From contig NZ_CP050022.2 in NCBI RefSeq assembly GCF_011602485.2, forward strand, positions 3,306,001 through 3,370,000: a stretch of 64,000 bases of DNA. Direction: 5' to 3'. The stretch comes from Bradyrhizobium sp. 1(2017) (GTDB lineage: Bacteria > Pseudomonadota > Alphaproteobacteria > Rhizobiales > Xanthobacteraceae). Under the pieces are notes generated by a model. It was not told the DNA's origin and searched no databases. It saw only the letters and a list, made by a program, of their open reading frames with translations. Both the position numbers and the translations under genes were made by a program. This document shows, in pieces, positions 43,601 to 53,270 of the stretch; the first letter of the stretch is position 1, and each line of letters begins with the position of its first letter.

Positions 43601-45277
43601 CTACTTCTGCGGTTGTCCGAGATCCAACTGTGGCGGTCCGAGATCCAGCGGCGGCAGTTCGATCTGCGGCACGTCGATCTTGATCGTGCTGGGGTCGATA
43701 TTCGACTGGACGCCTTTGTAGTGCATCACCATCGCGGGGAACGCGATGACCAGGCCGACCATGATGAGCTGGATGACGACGAACGGGACCGCGCCCCAAT
43801 AGATCTGGCCCGTGGTGACCGGCTCCATCCTCTTGCCGGTGACGCGATCGGTGTAGCGCTCCTTCGGCGCGACCGATCTGAGGTAGAACAGGGCGAAGCC
43901 GAACGGCGGATGCATGAACGAGGTTTGCATGTTGACGCCGAGGATGACGCCGAACCAGATCAGATCAATGCCGAGATGCTCGGCGGCGGGTCCGAGCAAC
44001 GGGATCACGATGAAGGCCAGCTCGAAGAAGTCGAGGAAGAAGGCCAGCACGAACACGAGCGCGTTGACGAAGATCAGGAAACCGATCTGGCCGCCGGGGA
44101 GCGAGGTGAGCAGATGCTCGACCCAGACGTGGCCATTGACCCCGTAAAAGGTGAGCGAAAAGATACGGGCGCCGACCAGGATGAATATGACGAAAGCCGA
44201 CAGCTTGGCAGTCGATTCCGTCGCCTGCCGGATCAGGTCCCAGCTCAGCCGTCGCTTCGCTGCGCCGAGCAAGAGGGCACCGGCGGCGCCCATCGCGCCG
44301 CCTTCGGTCGGAGTCGCGAGACCAATGAAGATCGTACCCAGCACCAGGAAGATCAGGAACAGCGGCGGCACCATGACGAAGGTGGTCTGCTGCGCCATTT
44401 TCGAGAGGAAACGGAAGCCGGTCAGCTTGTCGACCACCCAGTTCAGCACCGCGACGGCGAAGGCGAAGACGATGCCGCAGAACATGCTGAGCACGACGTA
44501 GTCGGCTCCGTGCACGTTCGAATTCCGCATCATGAGCCATCCGAACACGCAGCTCGCAAGGAACAGCACACCCAGGGAGACGAGGCCGCGATCGCCGTTG
44601 TCTTCGCGGAAGCCGATGGCCTCCTTTGGCAGGCCGGGCGTGGCCTTTGGGAAGAACATGCTGACGAGGAAGGCGTAGCCGGCGTACAAGCCCGCGAGCA
44701 CGAGGCCCGGGATGAAGGCGCCCTCGTACATGTCGCCGACGGACTTGCCGAGCTGGTCGGCCATCACGATCAGGACGAGCGAGGGCGGAATGATCTGCGC
44801 GAGCGTGCCTGAGGCGGCGATGACGCCAGCTGCCACGCGGCGGTCATAGCCATAACGCAGCATGATCGGCAGCGAGATCAGTCCCATCGAGATCACGGAG
44901 GCGGCGACCACGCCGGTCGTCGCGGCGAGCAATGCGCCGACGAAGATCACGGCATAGGCGAGGCCGCCGCGGATCGTTCCAAACAATTGGCCGATGGTGT
45001 CGAGCAGATCCTCGGCCATGCCCGACCGCTCTAGTACCAATCCCATAAAGGTGAAGAACGGGATAGCAAGCAGCGTGTCGTTGTTCATCACGCCGTAGAC
45101 GCGCTCCGGGAGGGCCTGGAGGAAGTCGGGGTGGAACTGACCGAGTTCGACGCCGATCACGGCGTAGAACAGGCCCACGGCACCGAGCGAGAATGCCGCC
45201 GGATAGCCGAGCAGCAGCATGACCACCAGGGACACGAACATGATGGGCGCCATATTGGCGATGATAAAAGCGGTCAT
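43601..45277 (-). CDS. dctM: TRAP transporter large permease DctM
   Basis: This membrane protein of 558 residues has about 12 helices and is a fusion-free large subunit. The first 60 residues give MLLLGYPAAFSLGAVGL, and there are the typical GLILLPIML-like repeats and LGIDLIWFGVILGVNMQ near the end. It is longer than the usual 430 or so because of an extra middle section (about 200-300) and a Pro-rich tail. This large form goes with 2-oxo-acid/aromatic-acid (TakP-like) systems. Gene order is dctQ - dctM on the minus strand, with a 27-bp gap. Confidence 0.93.
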   Translation of the reverse strand: MTAFIIANMAPIMFVSLVVMLLLGYPAAFSLGAVGLFYAVIGVELGQFHPDFLQALPERVYGVMNNDTLLAIPFFTFMGLVLERSGMAEDLLDTIGQLFGTIRGGLAYAVIFVGALLAATTGVVAASVISMGLISLPIMLRYGYDRRVAAGVIAASGTLAQIIPPSLVLIVMADQLGKSVGDMYEGAFIPGLVLAGLYAGYAFLVSMFFPKATPGLPKEAIGFREDNGDRGLVSLGVLFLASCVFGWLMMRNSNVHGADYVVLSMFCGIVFAFAVAVLNWVVDKLTGFRFLSKMAQQTTFVMVPPLFLIFLVLGTIFIGLATPTEGGAMGAAGALLLGAAKRRLSWDLIRQATESTAKLSAFVIFILVGARIFSLTFYGVNGHVWVEHLLTSLPGGQIGFLIFVNALVFVLAFFLDFFELAFIVIPLLGPAAEHLGIDLIWFGVILGVNMQTSFMHPPFGFALFYLRSVAPKERYTDRVTGKRMEPVTTGQIYWGAVPFVVIQLIMVGLVIAFPAMVMHYKGVQSNIDPSTIKIDVPQIELPPLDLGPPQLDLGQPQK

Positions 45278-45304
45278 GAATTCCCCCTACACCGTCGCCA
45301 ACGG

Positions 45305-45886
45305 CTATTTCTTCTCGATCGCTTCGACGAGATGCTCAACTTCCGCTTCCAACGCCGACACTTGGGAATCATGCGGGTCAGGAATTAATCCGCGCATGAC
45401 CGCAATCCGCTTGATCAACTCGGAGATGCCTTGCACGAGCAGCAAAGCGAAACCAATCATGATCAGGGATTTCGCGGGCCATTGCGGCAGGCCGCCAGCG
45501 TTGCCGGACTGCTCGTTGATTTGGAAGGATCGCAGGAAGAACGGCACTCCTGTAATGATCATGATCATGCATATCGGCATGAGAAAGAACACGTGACCGA
45601 CCACGTCGATGACGTTGCGCGCTTTCTTCGGCAGCGTGTTGCTCACGATGTCGATACGAATGTGCTCATTGTCGAGCAGCGTCCAGGGTGCGCAAAGCAG
45701 GAAGACAATGCTGAACAGCACCCATTGCAGCTCGAGCCATGAATTGGATGAGGTGTCGAACGTCTTTCGGACGATCGCGTTGACCGACGAGATGATGACG
45801 GCGAGCAGGATCAGCCACGCGATGCGTTTGCCCGTCCAGCGTGTGAACGCATCAATCCCCTGGCTCAGCTTTAGGAGCGCTTGCAA
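45305..45886 (-). CDS. dctQ: TRAP transporter small permease DctQ
   Basis: This protein of 193 residues has four hydrophobic helices and the family pattern with WVLFSIVFLLCAPWTLLDNEHIRIDIV (given here in two parts: WVLFSIVFLL and LLDNEHIRID). It bridges the binding protein and DctM. The tail after the fourth helix ends with a Glu-rich stretch. It is the first gene of the dctQM pair; the promoter must lie between it and moaA. Confidence 0.92.
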   Translation of the reverse strand: MQALLKLSQGIDAFTRWTGKRIAWLILLAVIISSVNAIVRKTFDTSSNSWLELQWVLFSIVFLLCAPWTLLDNEHIRIDIVSNTLPKKARNVIDVVGHVFFLMPICMIMIITGVPFFLRSFQINEQSGNAGGLPQWPAKSLIMIGFALLLVQGISELIKRIAVMRGLIPDPHDSQVSALEAEVEHLVEAIEKK

Positions 45887-46053
45887 CGATAGGTCCTCCC
45901 CCGATTGTGCCCCGGCCGTCTTGACTGCGCCGAGCTGGCGCGTGGCTTATCTCGCCGCGCAGGCATGAGGCAGCCGCACCAAACCAGCGGGCGTGCCGCC
46001 AGTCAATCGGAAGTTTGTTGATAGTTCAGAGGAATAAGGCCGCCGATCGACCG

Positions 46054-47088
46054 TCAGCCGCCGGTGACGCTCATGTGCCTGGAGACGCTGGGACGATCGT
46101 GGCGGCGGTCGATGATGAAATCGTGGCCCTTCGGCTTGAGCCCGATGGCGCGGTCGATTGCATCTGCAAGCAGCACATCCTCGTTCGATGCACGTAGAGG
46201 TTTGCGCAGATCGGAGGCATCCTCGTGGCCGAGGCAGGTGTGCAGCGTTCCGGTGCAGGTGATGCGCACCCGGTTGCAGGATTCGCAGAAATTATGGGTC
46301 ATCGGCGTGATGAAGCCGAGCTTGCCGCCGGTTTCGGCGACGCTGACATAGCGCGCCGGTCCGCCCGTGGTCTCGGCTAAGTCCGTCAGCGTGAATTGCT
46401 GGGCGAGGCGGGCGCGCACCAGCGACAGCGGCAGATATTGGTCGATCCGGCCCGATCCGATCTCGCCCATCGGCATGACCTCGATCAGCGTCAGGCCCAT
46501 GCCCTTGCCGTGGGCCCAGCGCATCAGCGAAGGCAACTCGTCCTCGTTGAGATTCTTCAGCGCCACCGCGTTGATCTTGACGCCAAGGCCCGCGGCTCGC
46601 GCCGCCTCGATGCCCTCGAGTACCTTGTCGATCTCGCCCCAGCGGGTGATCTCGCGAAACTTTTTGGGATCGAGCGTGTCGAGCGAGACGTTGATGCGGC
46701 GTACGCCGCAATCGGCGAGCTCCCGCGCATGCTTTGCAAGCTGGGTGCCGTTGGTGGTCAGCGTCAGCTCATTCAAGGCGCCGCTCGACAGATGCCGCGA
46801 CAGCGAGCGCACCAGTGTCATCACGTTGCGGCGGACCAGGGGCTCGCCGCCGGTGAGCCGCAGCTTCTTCACGCCCTTGGCGATGAAGGCCGAGCAGAGC
46901 CGGTCGAGCTCCTCCAGCGTCAGCAGGTCCGCCTTGGGCAGGAAGGTCATGTCTTCCGACATGCAGTAGAAGCAGCGCAAATCGCAGCGGTCGGTGACGG
47001 AGACGCGCAAGTAAGAGATGGTCCGCCCGAACGGATCGGTCATCGCGCTCGACAGCGCGGCGCGGGGGCTCGCAGAAGATCCGTTCAT
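46054..47088 (-). CDS. moaA: GTP 3',8-cyclase, molybdenum cofactor biosynthesis
   Basis: This radical-SAM enzyme of 344 residues makes the first step of molybdopterin synthesis from GTP. The N-terminal cluster motif is CDLRCFYC (CxxxCxxC), the GGEP motif is in LTGGEPLVR, and the second cluster binds [11 protein letters not shown] plus the later C in LHTC. The C-terminus ends in the typical double glycine (SVTGG). I keep ATG 47088 (AAGG upstream); a start at 47043 (MTDPFG) is also possible. It is a single gene here; moaC and others are not in the window. Confidence 0.96.
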   Translation of the reverse strand: MNGSSASPRAALSSAMTDPFGRTISYLRVSVTDRCDLRCFYCMSEDMTFLPKADLLTLEELDRLCSAFIAKGVKKLRLTGGEPLVRRNVMTLVRSLSRHLSSGALNELTLTTNGTQLAKHARELADCGVRRINVSLDTLDPKKFREITRWGEIDKVLEGIEAARAAGLGVKINAVALKNLNEDELPSLMRWAHGKGMGLTLIEVMPMGEIGSGRIDQYLPLSLVRARLAQQFTLTDLAETTGGPARYVSVAETGGKLGFITPMTHNFCESCNRVRITCTGTLHTCLGHEDASDLRKPLRASNEDVLLADAIDRAIGLKPKGHDFIIDRRHDRPSVSRHMSVTGG

Positions 47089-47207
47089 ACCAAATGCCTT
47101 GTCACTTACGGCGACGGGCGCACCTTCGCTTCAGCGGTGCCTTCGAAGTAGTCTAAGCATCGGGCGCGGCTAGGACAATCGGGTGGTATACGTAATCGGC
47201 GCCCGGA

Positions 47208-47690
47208 TCAGCGCTTTTCTGCGTTCGGATCGGGGAACGGCGAGGCTGCCACGGCGGCAGGTGCAGCCTCTGCAGGGGCCGCGGCGGGCGCGGCTGCGAC
47301 GGGTTTAGGCTTCCTGGGCCGGTGCGGTTTCTTGACCGTCTTGGGCGGCGCCGCCGGCTGAAGCTCTGCAAACACCGGATTCGGGTCGGTGGTGACCGAG
47401 GCGGGCGTGGTGAAATCGCCGGGATTCTTGATCAGGTTCACGGGCACGCTGGCCGGCTGGTACTTGGCCAGCGCGAAAGCGACCGTAAAGGGAGCGTCAG
47501 GGGCGGGAACCGAGACCGAGCAGGGGGTCTTGCAGCCCGGACCCAGCGATGTCGTGGCGTCAGCTCCCGGGGGATTGGATTCGAGCCGGACCTGGACGGT
47601 CGGCGGCGCCGATTTGAACACGTCCCAAGACATTGAGGAGCAGCCACCGAGGCTTGCTCCCGCTAACGCAACCGCGATGACACGACGCAT
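47208..47690 (-). CDS. Putative lipoprotein with Ala/Pro-rich tail
   Basis: This protein of 160 residues begins MRRVIAVALAGASLGGCSS, a signal peptide with lipobox LGGC, so it is lipid-anchored. The middle holds a PEGA-like beta segment (VQVRLESNPPGADATTS). The C-terminal 45 residues are low-complexity Pro/Ala/Lys. ATG 47690 is preferred; a GTG start lies 6 bases upstream. It lies 119 bases from moaA. Function is unknown. Confidence 0.75.
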   Translation of the reverse strand: MRRVIAVALAGASLGGCSSMSWDVFKSAPPTVQVRLESNPPGADATTSLGPGCKTPCSVSVPAPDAPFTVAFALAKYQPASVPVNLIKNPGDFTTPASVTTDPNPVFAELQPAAPPKTVKKPHRPRKPKPVAAAPAAAPAEAAPAAVAASPFPDPNAEKR

Positions 47691-47825
47691 GACCACCCAC
47701 TTCTACTGCGACGAACCGCCACACCCCGGCCGGACCTTAGGCAGGACGTCCGGCGCGGGCAACCGGCGCGCCGCGCATAGATAATAGATGGTTAACGCAG
47801 GGTTCCGTAGAATAATCCTGCTTGA

Positions 47826-48518
47826 TCAGAGGCTTGCGGGAACGGGGTTCGCCATCAGGCTGTGCGCCGCGGCCGGCAGGTCGCGCATGTGATGGATCAG
47901 CCGGTCCGGATTCAGCTCGGCGATCGGCACGTCGGTGTAACCGAAGCTGACCCCGATCACGGGCACCCCGGCCCGCCGGGCGACGCCGACATCGGTTCCG
48001 GCATCGCCGACCATGATGCTGGCTTTGACCTGTCCGCCCGCCCGCGCCACGGTCTCGCGGAAGATGGTCGGATCGGGCTTCTGGACGCCAAAGGTGTCGG
48101 CGCCGCAGATCGCCGCGAAGCGGCGGCTGAGGTCGAGCTGGTCGAGGAGCCGTTTGGACAGCCATTCCAGCTTGTTGGTGCAGACCGCGAGGCGGTGGCC
48201 CTGGGCGGCAAACTGGTCGAGCGCGGTCTCGAGCCCCTCGAAGGGGCGGGATTCGACTGCGATATGGTCGGCGTAATAGGCGATGAAATCCGCCGTCATC
48301 CGGTCCATGTCGGCGGGGGTGACGGAGCGGCCCTCGGCCTCCAGCCCCCGCTCGATCAGCTTGCGGGCGCCGGCGCCGATCATGTTGCGGGCCGATGCGA
48401 TCGGCACGGGCGGCAGCCCTTCGCGGTCGAGCACGTAGTTCAGCGCGGTGATCAGGTCGGGCGCCGTATCCACAAGCGTGCCGTCGAGATCGAAGACGAG
48501 GGTGTAGGGAGAGGTCAT
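47826..48518 (-). CDS. gph: Phosphoglycolate phosphatase (HAD family)
   Basis: This protein of 230 residues has the four HAD motifs: DxDGT in VFDLDGTLVDTAP, the Thr/Ser in CTNK, the lysine in QKPDPTIF, and the acidic motif in MVGDAGTDVGVA. The cap domain is the small helical type. It removes 2-phosphoglycolate; related HADs can act on other phosphosugars. Divergent from rpiA, with 161 bases between. Confidence 0.9.
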   Translation of the reverse strand: MTSPYTLVFDLDGTLVDTAPDLITALNYVLDREGLPPVPIASARNMIGAGARKLIERGLEAEGRSVTPADMDRMTADFIAYYADHIAVESRPFEGLETALDQFAAQGHRLAVCTNKLEWLSKRLLDQLDLSRRFAAICGADTFGVQKPDPTIFRETVARAGGQVKASIMVGDAGTDVGVARRAGVPVIGVSFGYTDVPIAELNPDRLIHHMRDLPAAAHSLMANPVPASL

Positions 48519-48679
48519 GATTCAAGCGCTATCGGGCCGGCCGGACCGGCGCAAGGGCCGTAGCCATAAGTTCACCTTATAAGATCGACCCAAAGGCCTG
48601 TTCCGGCGGGAAAAACGAGGCTACATAGGGCCGCAAGCGGCCATACGGCGGCACTCTCAATAAAGAGGCGGGCGCAGAC

Positions 48680-49399
48680 GTGAACATGGACCAGTTGAAG
48701 CGGCAGGCTGCAGCGCGCGCGCTCGAGGAGGTGCGTGACGGCATGCAACTCGGGCTCGGAACCGGGTCGACCGCGAAACATTTCGTCGAGCTGCTCGGCG
48801 AGCGCGTCGCCGCCGGGCTCAAGGTGGTCGGCGTACCGACCTCCGAGGCGACGCGCGCGGACGCGATCCGTTGCGGCGTGCCCTTGACCACGCTGGACGA
48901 GATCGAGCATCTCGACATCACCATCGACGGCGCCGACGAGATCGATCCCGCGCTCAATCTGATCAAGGGCGGCGGCGGCGCGCTGCTGCGCGAGAAGATC
49001 GTGGCGGCCGCCTCGGATCGCATGATCGTGATCGCCGACGACAGCAAATGGGTGCCGACGCTCGGCAAGTTTCCGCTGCCGATCGAGGTGATCTCGTTCG
49101 GGCTTGGCGCGACGCGCCGCGCGATCGAGAAGGCATTTGCCGAATGCGGCGTTTCCGGGCAAATGGCAGTCCGCAAGGCCAAGGACGGCCACGTTTTCGT
49201 CACCGATGGCGGCCACTGGATCCTCGATGCCCAGCTCGGACGTATTGTGGATCCACCCGGCCTCGCCACGGCGTTGAGCGCCATTCCCGGTGTGGTCGAG
49301 CACGGCTTGTTCATCGGCTTGGCCAGCTCGGCCGTTCTGGCGGGCGGCGAGGGAATTCGCGTGATTGAACGGCGTAAGCCGAAAGGAGACCTGGAATGA
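48680..49399 (+). CDS. rpiA: Ribose-5-phosphate isomerase A
   Basis: This protein of 239 residues has [15 protein letters not shown] at the N-terminus, DGADEID at about 84-90 and the [13 protein letters not shown] motif with the catalytic Glu and Lys. It interconverts ribose-5-phosphate and ribulose-5-phosphate in the cytoplasm. The GTG at 48680 or the ATG at 48686 both fit. The stop overlaps the start of the DUF2059 gene by 4 bases. Confidence 0.96.
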   Translation: MNMDQLKRQAAARALEEVRDGMQLGLGTGSTAKHFVELLGERVAAGLKVVGVPTSEATRADAIRCGVPLTTLDEIEHLDITIDGADEIDPALNLIKGGGGALLREKIVAAASDRMIVIADDSKWVPTLGKFPLPIEVISFGLGATRRAIEKAFAECGVSGQMAVRKAKDGHVFVTDGGHWILDAQLGRIVDPPGLATALSAIPGVVEHGLFIGLASSAVLAGGEGIRVIERRKPKGDLE

Positions 49400-49938
49400 A
49401 GACCGTGCTTAAATATTTGCCGGCCGTGACCCTCGCTGTGGGCCTCGCCCTTTCGGCCATCCCGGCCATGGCGCAGCAGCCGGCAGCCAAGGCCGGCGCA
49501 GCGCCGGCCCAGCCGAAATCCTCGCCGGCTGCAATTGCGGCGGCCAAGGAAATCCTCGCGATGAAGAACGCCAGCGCGATGTACGCCAACGCGGTGCCGG
49601 GCATGGTCGAGAAAACAAAGATCGCGCTGATCCAGCAGAACCTCAACTACCAGAAGGAACTCAACGAGGTCGCGCAGGTCGTCGCCCAGCAGCTCAACGG
49701 CCGCCAGAACGAGATCACCGAGGGCATGGCGCAGGTCTATGCCAGCGAGTTCACCGAGCAGGAGCTCAAGGACCTCGTCGCCTTCTACAAGTCGCCGCTT
49801 GGCCAGAAACTGATCACCGCCGAGCCAAAAGCCATCGGCCTCAGCATGGCCTTCATGAACTCGTGGGCGCAGAATTTCACCGAAACGGTGATGGGCGCCT
49901 TCCGCGCCGAGATGCGCAAGCGTGGCAAGGAGATCTGA
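49396..49938 (+). CDS. DUF2059-family exported protein
   Basis: This protein of 180 residues has a Sec signal (hydrophobic to about 25, cut near AMAQQ), an Ala/Pro-rich linker, and a helical DUF2059 domain with [20 protein letters not shown], which is the family's most recognisable part. It is coupled to rpiA by a 4-base overlap (ATGA). Function is unknown; it is common in Rhizobiales. Confidence 0.88.
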   Translation: MKTVLKYLPAVTLAVGLALSAIPAMAQQPAAKAGAAPAQPKSSPAAIAAAKEILAMKNASAMYANAVPGMVEKTKIALIQQNLNYQKELNEVAQVVAQQLNGRQNEITEGMAQVYASEFTEQELKDLVAFYKSPLGQKLITAEPKAIGLSMAFMNSWAQNFTETVMGAFRAEMRKRGKEI

Positions 49939-49984
49939 GCGCACCTATCTGATAGGTCGGTCTTGAAAGAGGTCGGAGTGGACA

Positions 49985-51373
49985 ATGGCTGAATTCGACG
50001 TCGACCTCTTCGTCATCGGTGGCGGCTCGGGCGGCGTGCGGGCCGCCCGCATCGCGGCCGGCCATGGCGCCCGCGTCATGATCGCGGAAGAGTACCGGAT
50101 GGGCGGCACCTGCGTGATCCGCGGCTGCGTGCCGAAGAAGCTGTTGGTGATCGGCTCGCATTTCCGTCACGAGCTCGAGGATGCCGCGGGTTTCGGCTGG
50201 ACCGTTCCGACCGCCACCTTCGACTGGCCGACGCTGATTGCCAACAAGGACAAGGAGATCGCGCGGCTGGAGGCGGCCTATACGGCCAACGTCGAGAAGT
50301 CCGGCGCGCAGGTTGTCAAGAGCCGGGCGGTGATCGAGGACAAGCACACCGTCCGCCTGCTCGAGAACGACAGGAAGATCACCGCGAAATACATCCTGAT
50401 CGCCACGGGCGGTGCGCCGAACCATGGCGCTTCCATTCCCGGCATCGAGCACGTGATCTCCTCCAACGAGGCGTTCCACCTGGAAAAACTGCCGAAGCGG
50501 ATCGTGATCCAGGGCGGCGGCTACATCGCGCTGGAGTTTGCCGGCATCTTCGCCGGCTTCGGCTCCGACGTCACCGTGATCTATCGCGGCGACAACATCC
50601 TTCGCGGTTTCGACGAGGATGTCCGGAGCCATGTCCGCAGCGAGATGGAGAAGCAGGGCATCACCATCCTCACCGGCTGCACGGTGGCCAAGGTCGACCG
50701 CCACGGCGAGGAGTTCACCACGCATCTGTCGAACGGCTCGAGCCTTGCCTCCGATCAGGTGATGTTCGCGATCGGCCGCCATCCGGCCGTGGCCAATCTT
50801 GGCCTGGAGAACGCCGGCGTCGCCATCAACCCGAAGAATGGCGGTATCGCCGTCGACCATTTCTCCAGGAGCTCGGTCGACAGCATCTATGCGATCGGCG
50901 ATGTCACCCACCGCTTCAACCTGACGCCGGTGGCAATCCGCGAGGGCCACGCTTTCGCCGACACCGTGTTCGGCAAGCGCGAGGTCAGGGTCGATCATGC
51001 CAACATTCCGACCGCCGTGTTCTCGCAGCCGGAGGTCGGCACCGTTGGTTTGACGGAAACCGAGGCGCGCGCGCAGTTCAGCCACGTCGACATCTACAAG
51101 ACGACGTTCCGTCCCATCAAGGCGACGATGTCGGGCCGCGACACCCGCGTGCTGATGAAGCTCGTCGTCGACGGGGCGACCGACCGCGTGCTCGGCTGCC
51201 ACATCGTCGGCGATGCCGCGGCCGAGATCACGCAAGCCGTGGCGATCGCGGTGAAGATGAAGGCGACCAAGGCCGATTTCGATGCCACGATCGCGCTGCA
51301 TCCGACCGCGGCCGAAGAGCTCGTCACGATGCGGACGCCGACCGCACGCCATGTGCGCCAGGCGGCGGAGTAG
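49985..51373 (+). CDS. gor: Glutathione-disulfide reductase
   Basis: This FAD enzyme of 462 residues has the FAD motif DLFVIGGGSGGVRAARIAA and the redox-active pair in GGTCVIRGCVPKK. The NADP motif is QGGGYIALEFAGIFAGFGS; arginines in YRGDNILRGFD are spaced as in NADPH-specific enzymes. The C-terminal active-site histidine is in HPTAAEELVTM. It reduces GSSG with NADPH. It lies 46 bp after the DUF2059 gene and may be in the same operon. Confidence 0.95.
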   Translation: MAEFDVDLFVIGGGSGGVRAARIAAGHGARVMIAEEYRMGGTCVIRGCVPKKLLVIGSHFRHELEDAAGFGWTVPTATFDWPTLIANKDKEIARLEAAYTANVEKSGAQVVKSRAVIEDKHTVRLLENDRKITAKYILIATGGAPNHGASIPGIEHVISSNEAFHLEKLPKRIVIQGGGYIALEFAGIFAGFGSDVTVIYRGDNILRGFDEDVRSHVRSEMEKQGITILTGCTVAKVDRHGEEFTTHLSNGSSLASDQVMFAIGRHPAVANLGLENAGVAINPKNGGIAVDHFSRSSVDSIYAIGDVTHRFNLTPVAIREGHAFADTVFGKREVRVDHANIPTAVFSQPEVGTVGLTETEARAQFSHVDIYKTTFRPIKATMSGRDTRVLMKLVVDGATDRVLGCHIVGDAAAEITQAVAIAVKMKATKADFDATIALHPTAAEELVTMRTPTARHVRQAAE

Positions 51374-51414
51374 CGCCGCCTGAGCGTGCTCGGCCCGTGA
51401 GGTCTTGACGATTT

Positions 51415-51429
51415 GTTCATGTTTTGTTC
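51415..51429 (+). promoter_or_regulatory. SOS (LexA) box GTTC-N7-GTTC
   Basis: GTTCATGTTTTGTTC matches the direct-repeat LexA box known for alphaproteobacteria exactly. It lies between a -35-like TTGACG (51405-51410) and a weak -10-like TCTTAT, 28 bases before the start codon at 51458. This would place that gene under LexA repression. Confidence 0.75.
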
Positions 51430-51457
51430 TTATGTTGCACCCCTCATGGAGGCAGCG

Positions 51458-51766
51458 ATGGACAACCGTATCAACGAAATCCGCAGAACGATCAGGGCGC
51501 TTCGCGTCAGCATGCTCGAGGCTGAAGCCATCATGCGTGAGCAGGTCGACCGGGACCAGGATTGCAGCTTCATCGCGGAGGAAATCCTCAAGATGCGTTC
51601 GGTCATGAGCCTGCTCGCGGGGGAGCGGATAGCGCTCGGCGATGACGAGCCGATCCTCGTCACCTGCCTCTACGCCCCACGGCGCCGGCCGCCCCGAAAG
51701 CCGGTAGCCGATCGACTGCCGCAGTCCGTCAATATGCCTGCGCAACGCGTGGCGGCGGGGATCTGA
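51458..51766 (+). CDS. Small basic-tailed coiled-coil protein, probable SOS gene, unknown function
   Basis: This protein of 102 residues begins MDNRINEIRRTIRALRVSML. The first 60 residues form charged heptads (probable coiled coil), and the rest is Pro/Arg-rich. I use ATG 51458, which has a GGAGG site; the frame is open further upstream but would run over the SOS box. No family is recognised. Its SOS box suggests a DNA-damage response. Confidence 0.7.
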   Translation: MDNRINEIRRTIRALRVSMLEAEAIMREQVDRDQDCSFIAEEILKMRSVMSLLAGERIALGDDEPILVTCLYAPRRRPPRKPVADRLPQSVNMPAQRVAAGI

Positions 51767-51778
51767 CCGGAGCGGGGC

Positions 51779-51964
51779 TCATTCGAACGGCTGGCGGACC
51801 GCCCGCTCAGGCCGGTCCGTCGGGCTGTCCGCCCATTTCGCGATGTCCATCGTTCGCACGTCGAGGCCTTCGCACCACAGGCAGCTGGGCTCCGCGCGGC
51901 CCTTGGCCGAAAGCAGCGGGACAAGTCCGTGGCCGCAGCCGGAGCAAGATGTGACGTGATTCAT
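51779..51964 (-). CDS. Small zinc-ribbon-like protein
   Basis: This 61-residue protein has the two pairs CSGCGHG and CLWCEG, a compact knuckle likely to bind zinc. The rest is charged and the C-terminus ends in PFE. It is convergent with the SOS-box gene (12-bp gap). No function is evident. Confidence 0.65.
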   Translation of the reverse strand: MNHVTSCSGCGHGLVPLLSAKGRAEPSCLWCEGLDVRTMDIAKWADSPTDRPERAVRQPFE

Positions 51965-52024
51965 GCGTTTCTCCGCGCTGCCCGAATTTGGAACGACATG
52001 TCGTCCCCGAAGCTTGCCTGAACG

Positions 52025-53251
52025 TTATGACGGGGCAGAGACGCTTCCGATCGGAGCGCTCGTTCCGGATGTCGTGGATGTCGCGATCCACCGGGACACG
52101 GCCGCGATGTCGTCGCCGCTGTCGCGATAGGCGCGAAGCTGGAATTCCGCGGAGCTGCCGCGCGCGACGATGGTCCGGCAGTGCTCGACCTCGGCGGCGC
52201 AGTTCAGCGCAGCCGCGTCTTCGGCGATGTCGTCGATCACGCGGGAGAGCAGCTCGGAGATCGTGACCGGCCCGTCCTTCGAGGCGAAGATGCAGTCGGT
52301 GCCGTAGCGCTGGGCGCGCCACTTGTTTTCGACCGCAATCGCGCGCTCGACCGCGGTGACCTCCTTCGACAGATGGGGGCGCAGATAAAGATGGCGGGTC
52401 AGGCAGCGGTAGAGCGAGGCGATCGCCACGGCGTCGTCGACCAAGGTGCAGGTGTCGGGTGCGCGCAGCTCGAGGGTCGGGTGACGCATCGAGGGCCGCA
52501 TCGCCCACCAGATGTGGCTCTCATCGGGTATCACGCCGGAGCGCTGCAATGCGCCGACATATTCGTCGTAATCCTGCCTGCCTTCGAACAGTTCGGGCAG
52601 GCCGGTGCGCGGCAGCTCGGAGTAGGCGGCAAGCCGGTAGCCTTTCAGCCCGGTCTTGTGCGAATTCCAGAACGGGGACGAGGCGGACAGCGCGATGAAC
52701 AGGGGCAGGTGCGGCAGCATCGCCCGCATCACCGCCATGCGTTTCTCGGGATCGGGTAGCTGGACGTGCACGTGCATGCCGCACATCATGTTGCGGTGGC
52801 CGATGCTGCGCAGATCCTCGATCATCTCCTCATAGCGCGGCTTCGGGCTCGGCTGGGACATGCGCCAGACCGCGGTTGGATGTGTGCCGCAGGCCATGAC
52901 GACGAAGCCGTATTGCGCGGCGACGTTCGCGACCTCACGGCGAAGGAAACGGAGCTCCTCGCGCGCGTCGTTGACATCGACGTGAATGTTGGTCGCGACC
53001 TCCAGCTGGGATTGCAGCATCTCCCGCATCGCCTGGCCGCCGGTCGACCAGTTCGCCGATTCGAACAGCTCGTCGGGGGTCTGGATCGCGACCTCGAGGC
53101 TGCGGCGATCGGCGAGGAAGTACTCCTCCTCGATGCCGAAAGAATATTCCGCCGCCTTGCCGCTGCCGCCGGCGGAGCGAATGACGAGGTGCTGCCTGTC
53201 GTCGGAGGGATCCAGCCGCAGCAGTTTCAGAACGTCTGAAGACAATGTCAT
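52025..53251 (-). CDS. Carboxylate-amine ligase, YbdK/GCS2 family
   Basis: This protein of 408 residues belongs to the gamma-glutamyl-cysteine ligase type 2 superfamily. It shows the motif SFGIEEEYFL near the start, EVATNIHVDV, GMHVHVQLPD and HPTLELRAPD, with the Glu and His residues that bind ATP and Mg. YbdK from E. coli has weak glutamate-cysteine ligase activity. ATG 53251 is preferred; a longer frame exists. It follows the GATase gene by 19 bases, so the pair probably works on one gamma-glutamyl product. Confidence 0.88.
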   Translation of the reverse strand: MTLSSDVLKLLRLDPSDDRQHLVIRSAGGSGKAAEYSFGIEEEYFLADRRSLEVAIQTPDELFESANWSTGGQAMREMLQSQLEVATNIHVDVNDAREELRFLRREVANVAAQYGFVVMACGTHPTAVWRMSQPSPKPRYEEMIEDLRSIGHRNMMCGMHVHVQLPDPEKRMAVMRAMLPHLPLFIALSASSPFWNSHKTGLKGYRLAAYSELPRTGLPELFEGRQDYDEYVGALQRSGVIPDESHIWWAMRPSMRHPTLELRAPDTCTLVDDAVAIASLYRCLTRHLYLRPHLSKEVTAVERAIAVENKWRAQRYGTDCIFASKDGPVTISELLSRVIDDIAEDAAALNCAAEVEHCRTIVARGSSAEFQLRAYRDSGDDIAAVSRWIATSTTSGTSAPIGSVSAPS

Positions 53252-53270
53252 CGGTGCCACCCGGCCGATA

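Noticed and set aside
49877..51745. A 622-codon minus-strand open frame opposite gor
   Set aside because: It is a shadow of glutathione reductase, rich in Arg/His/Asp with no domain.
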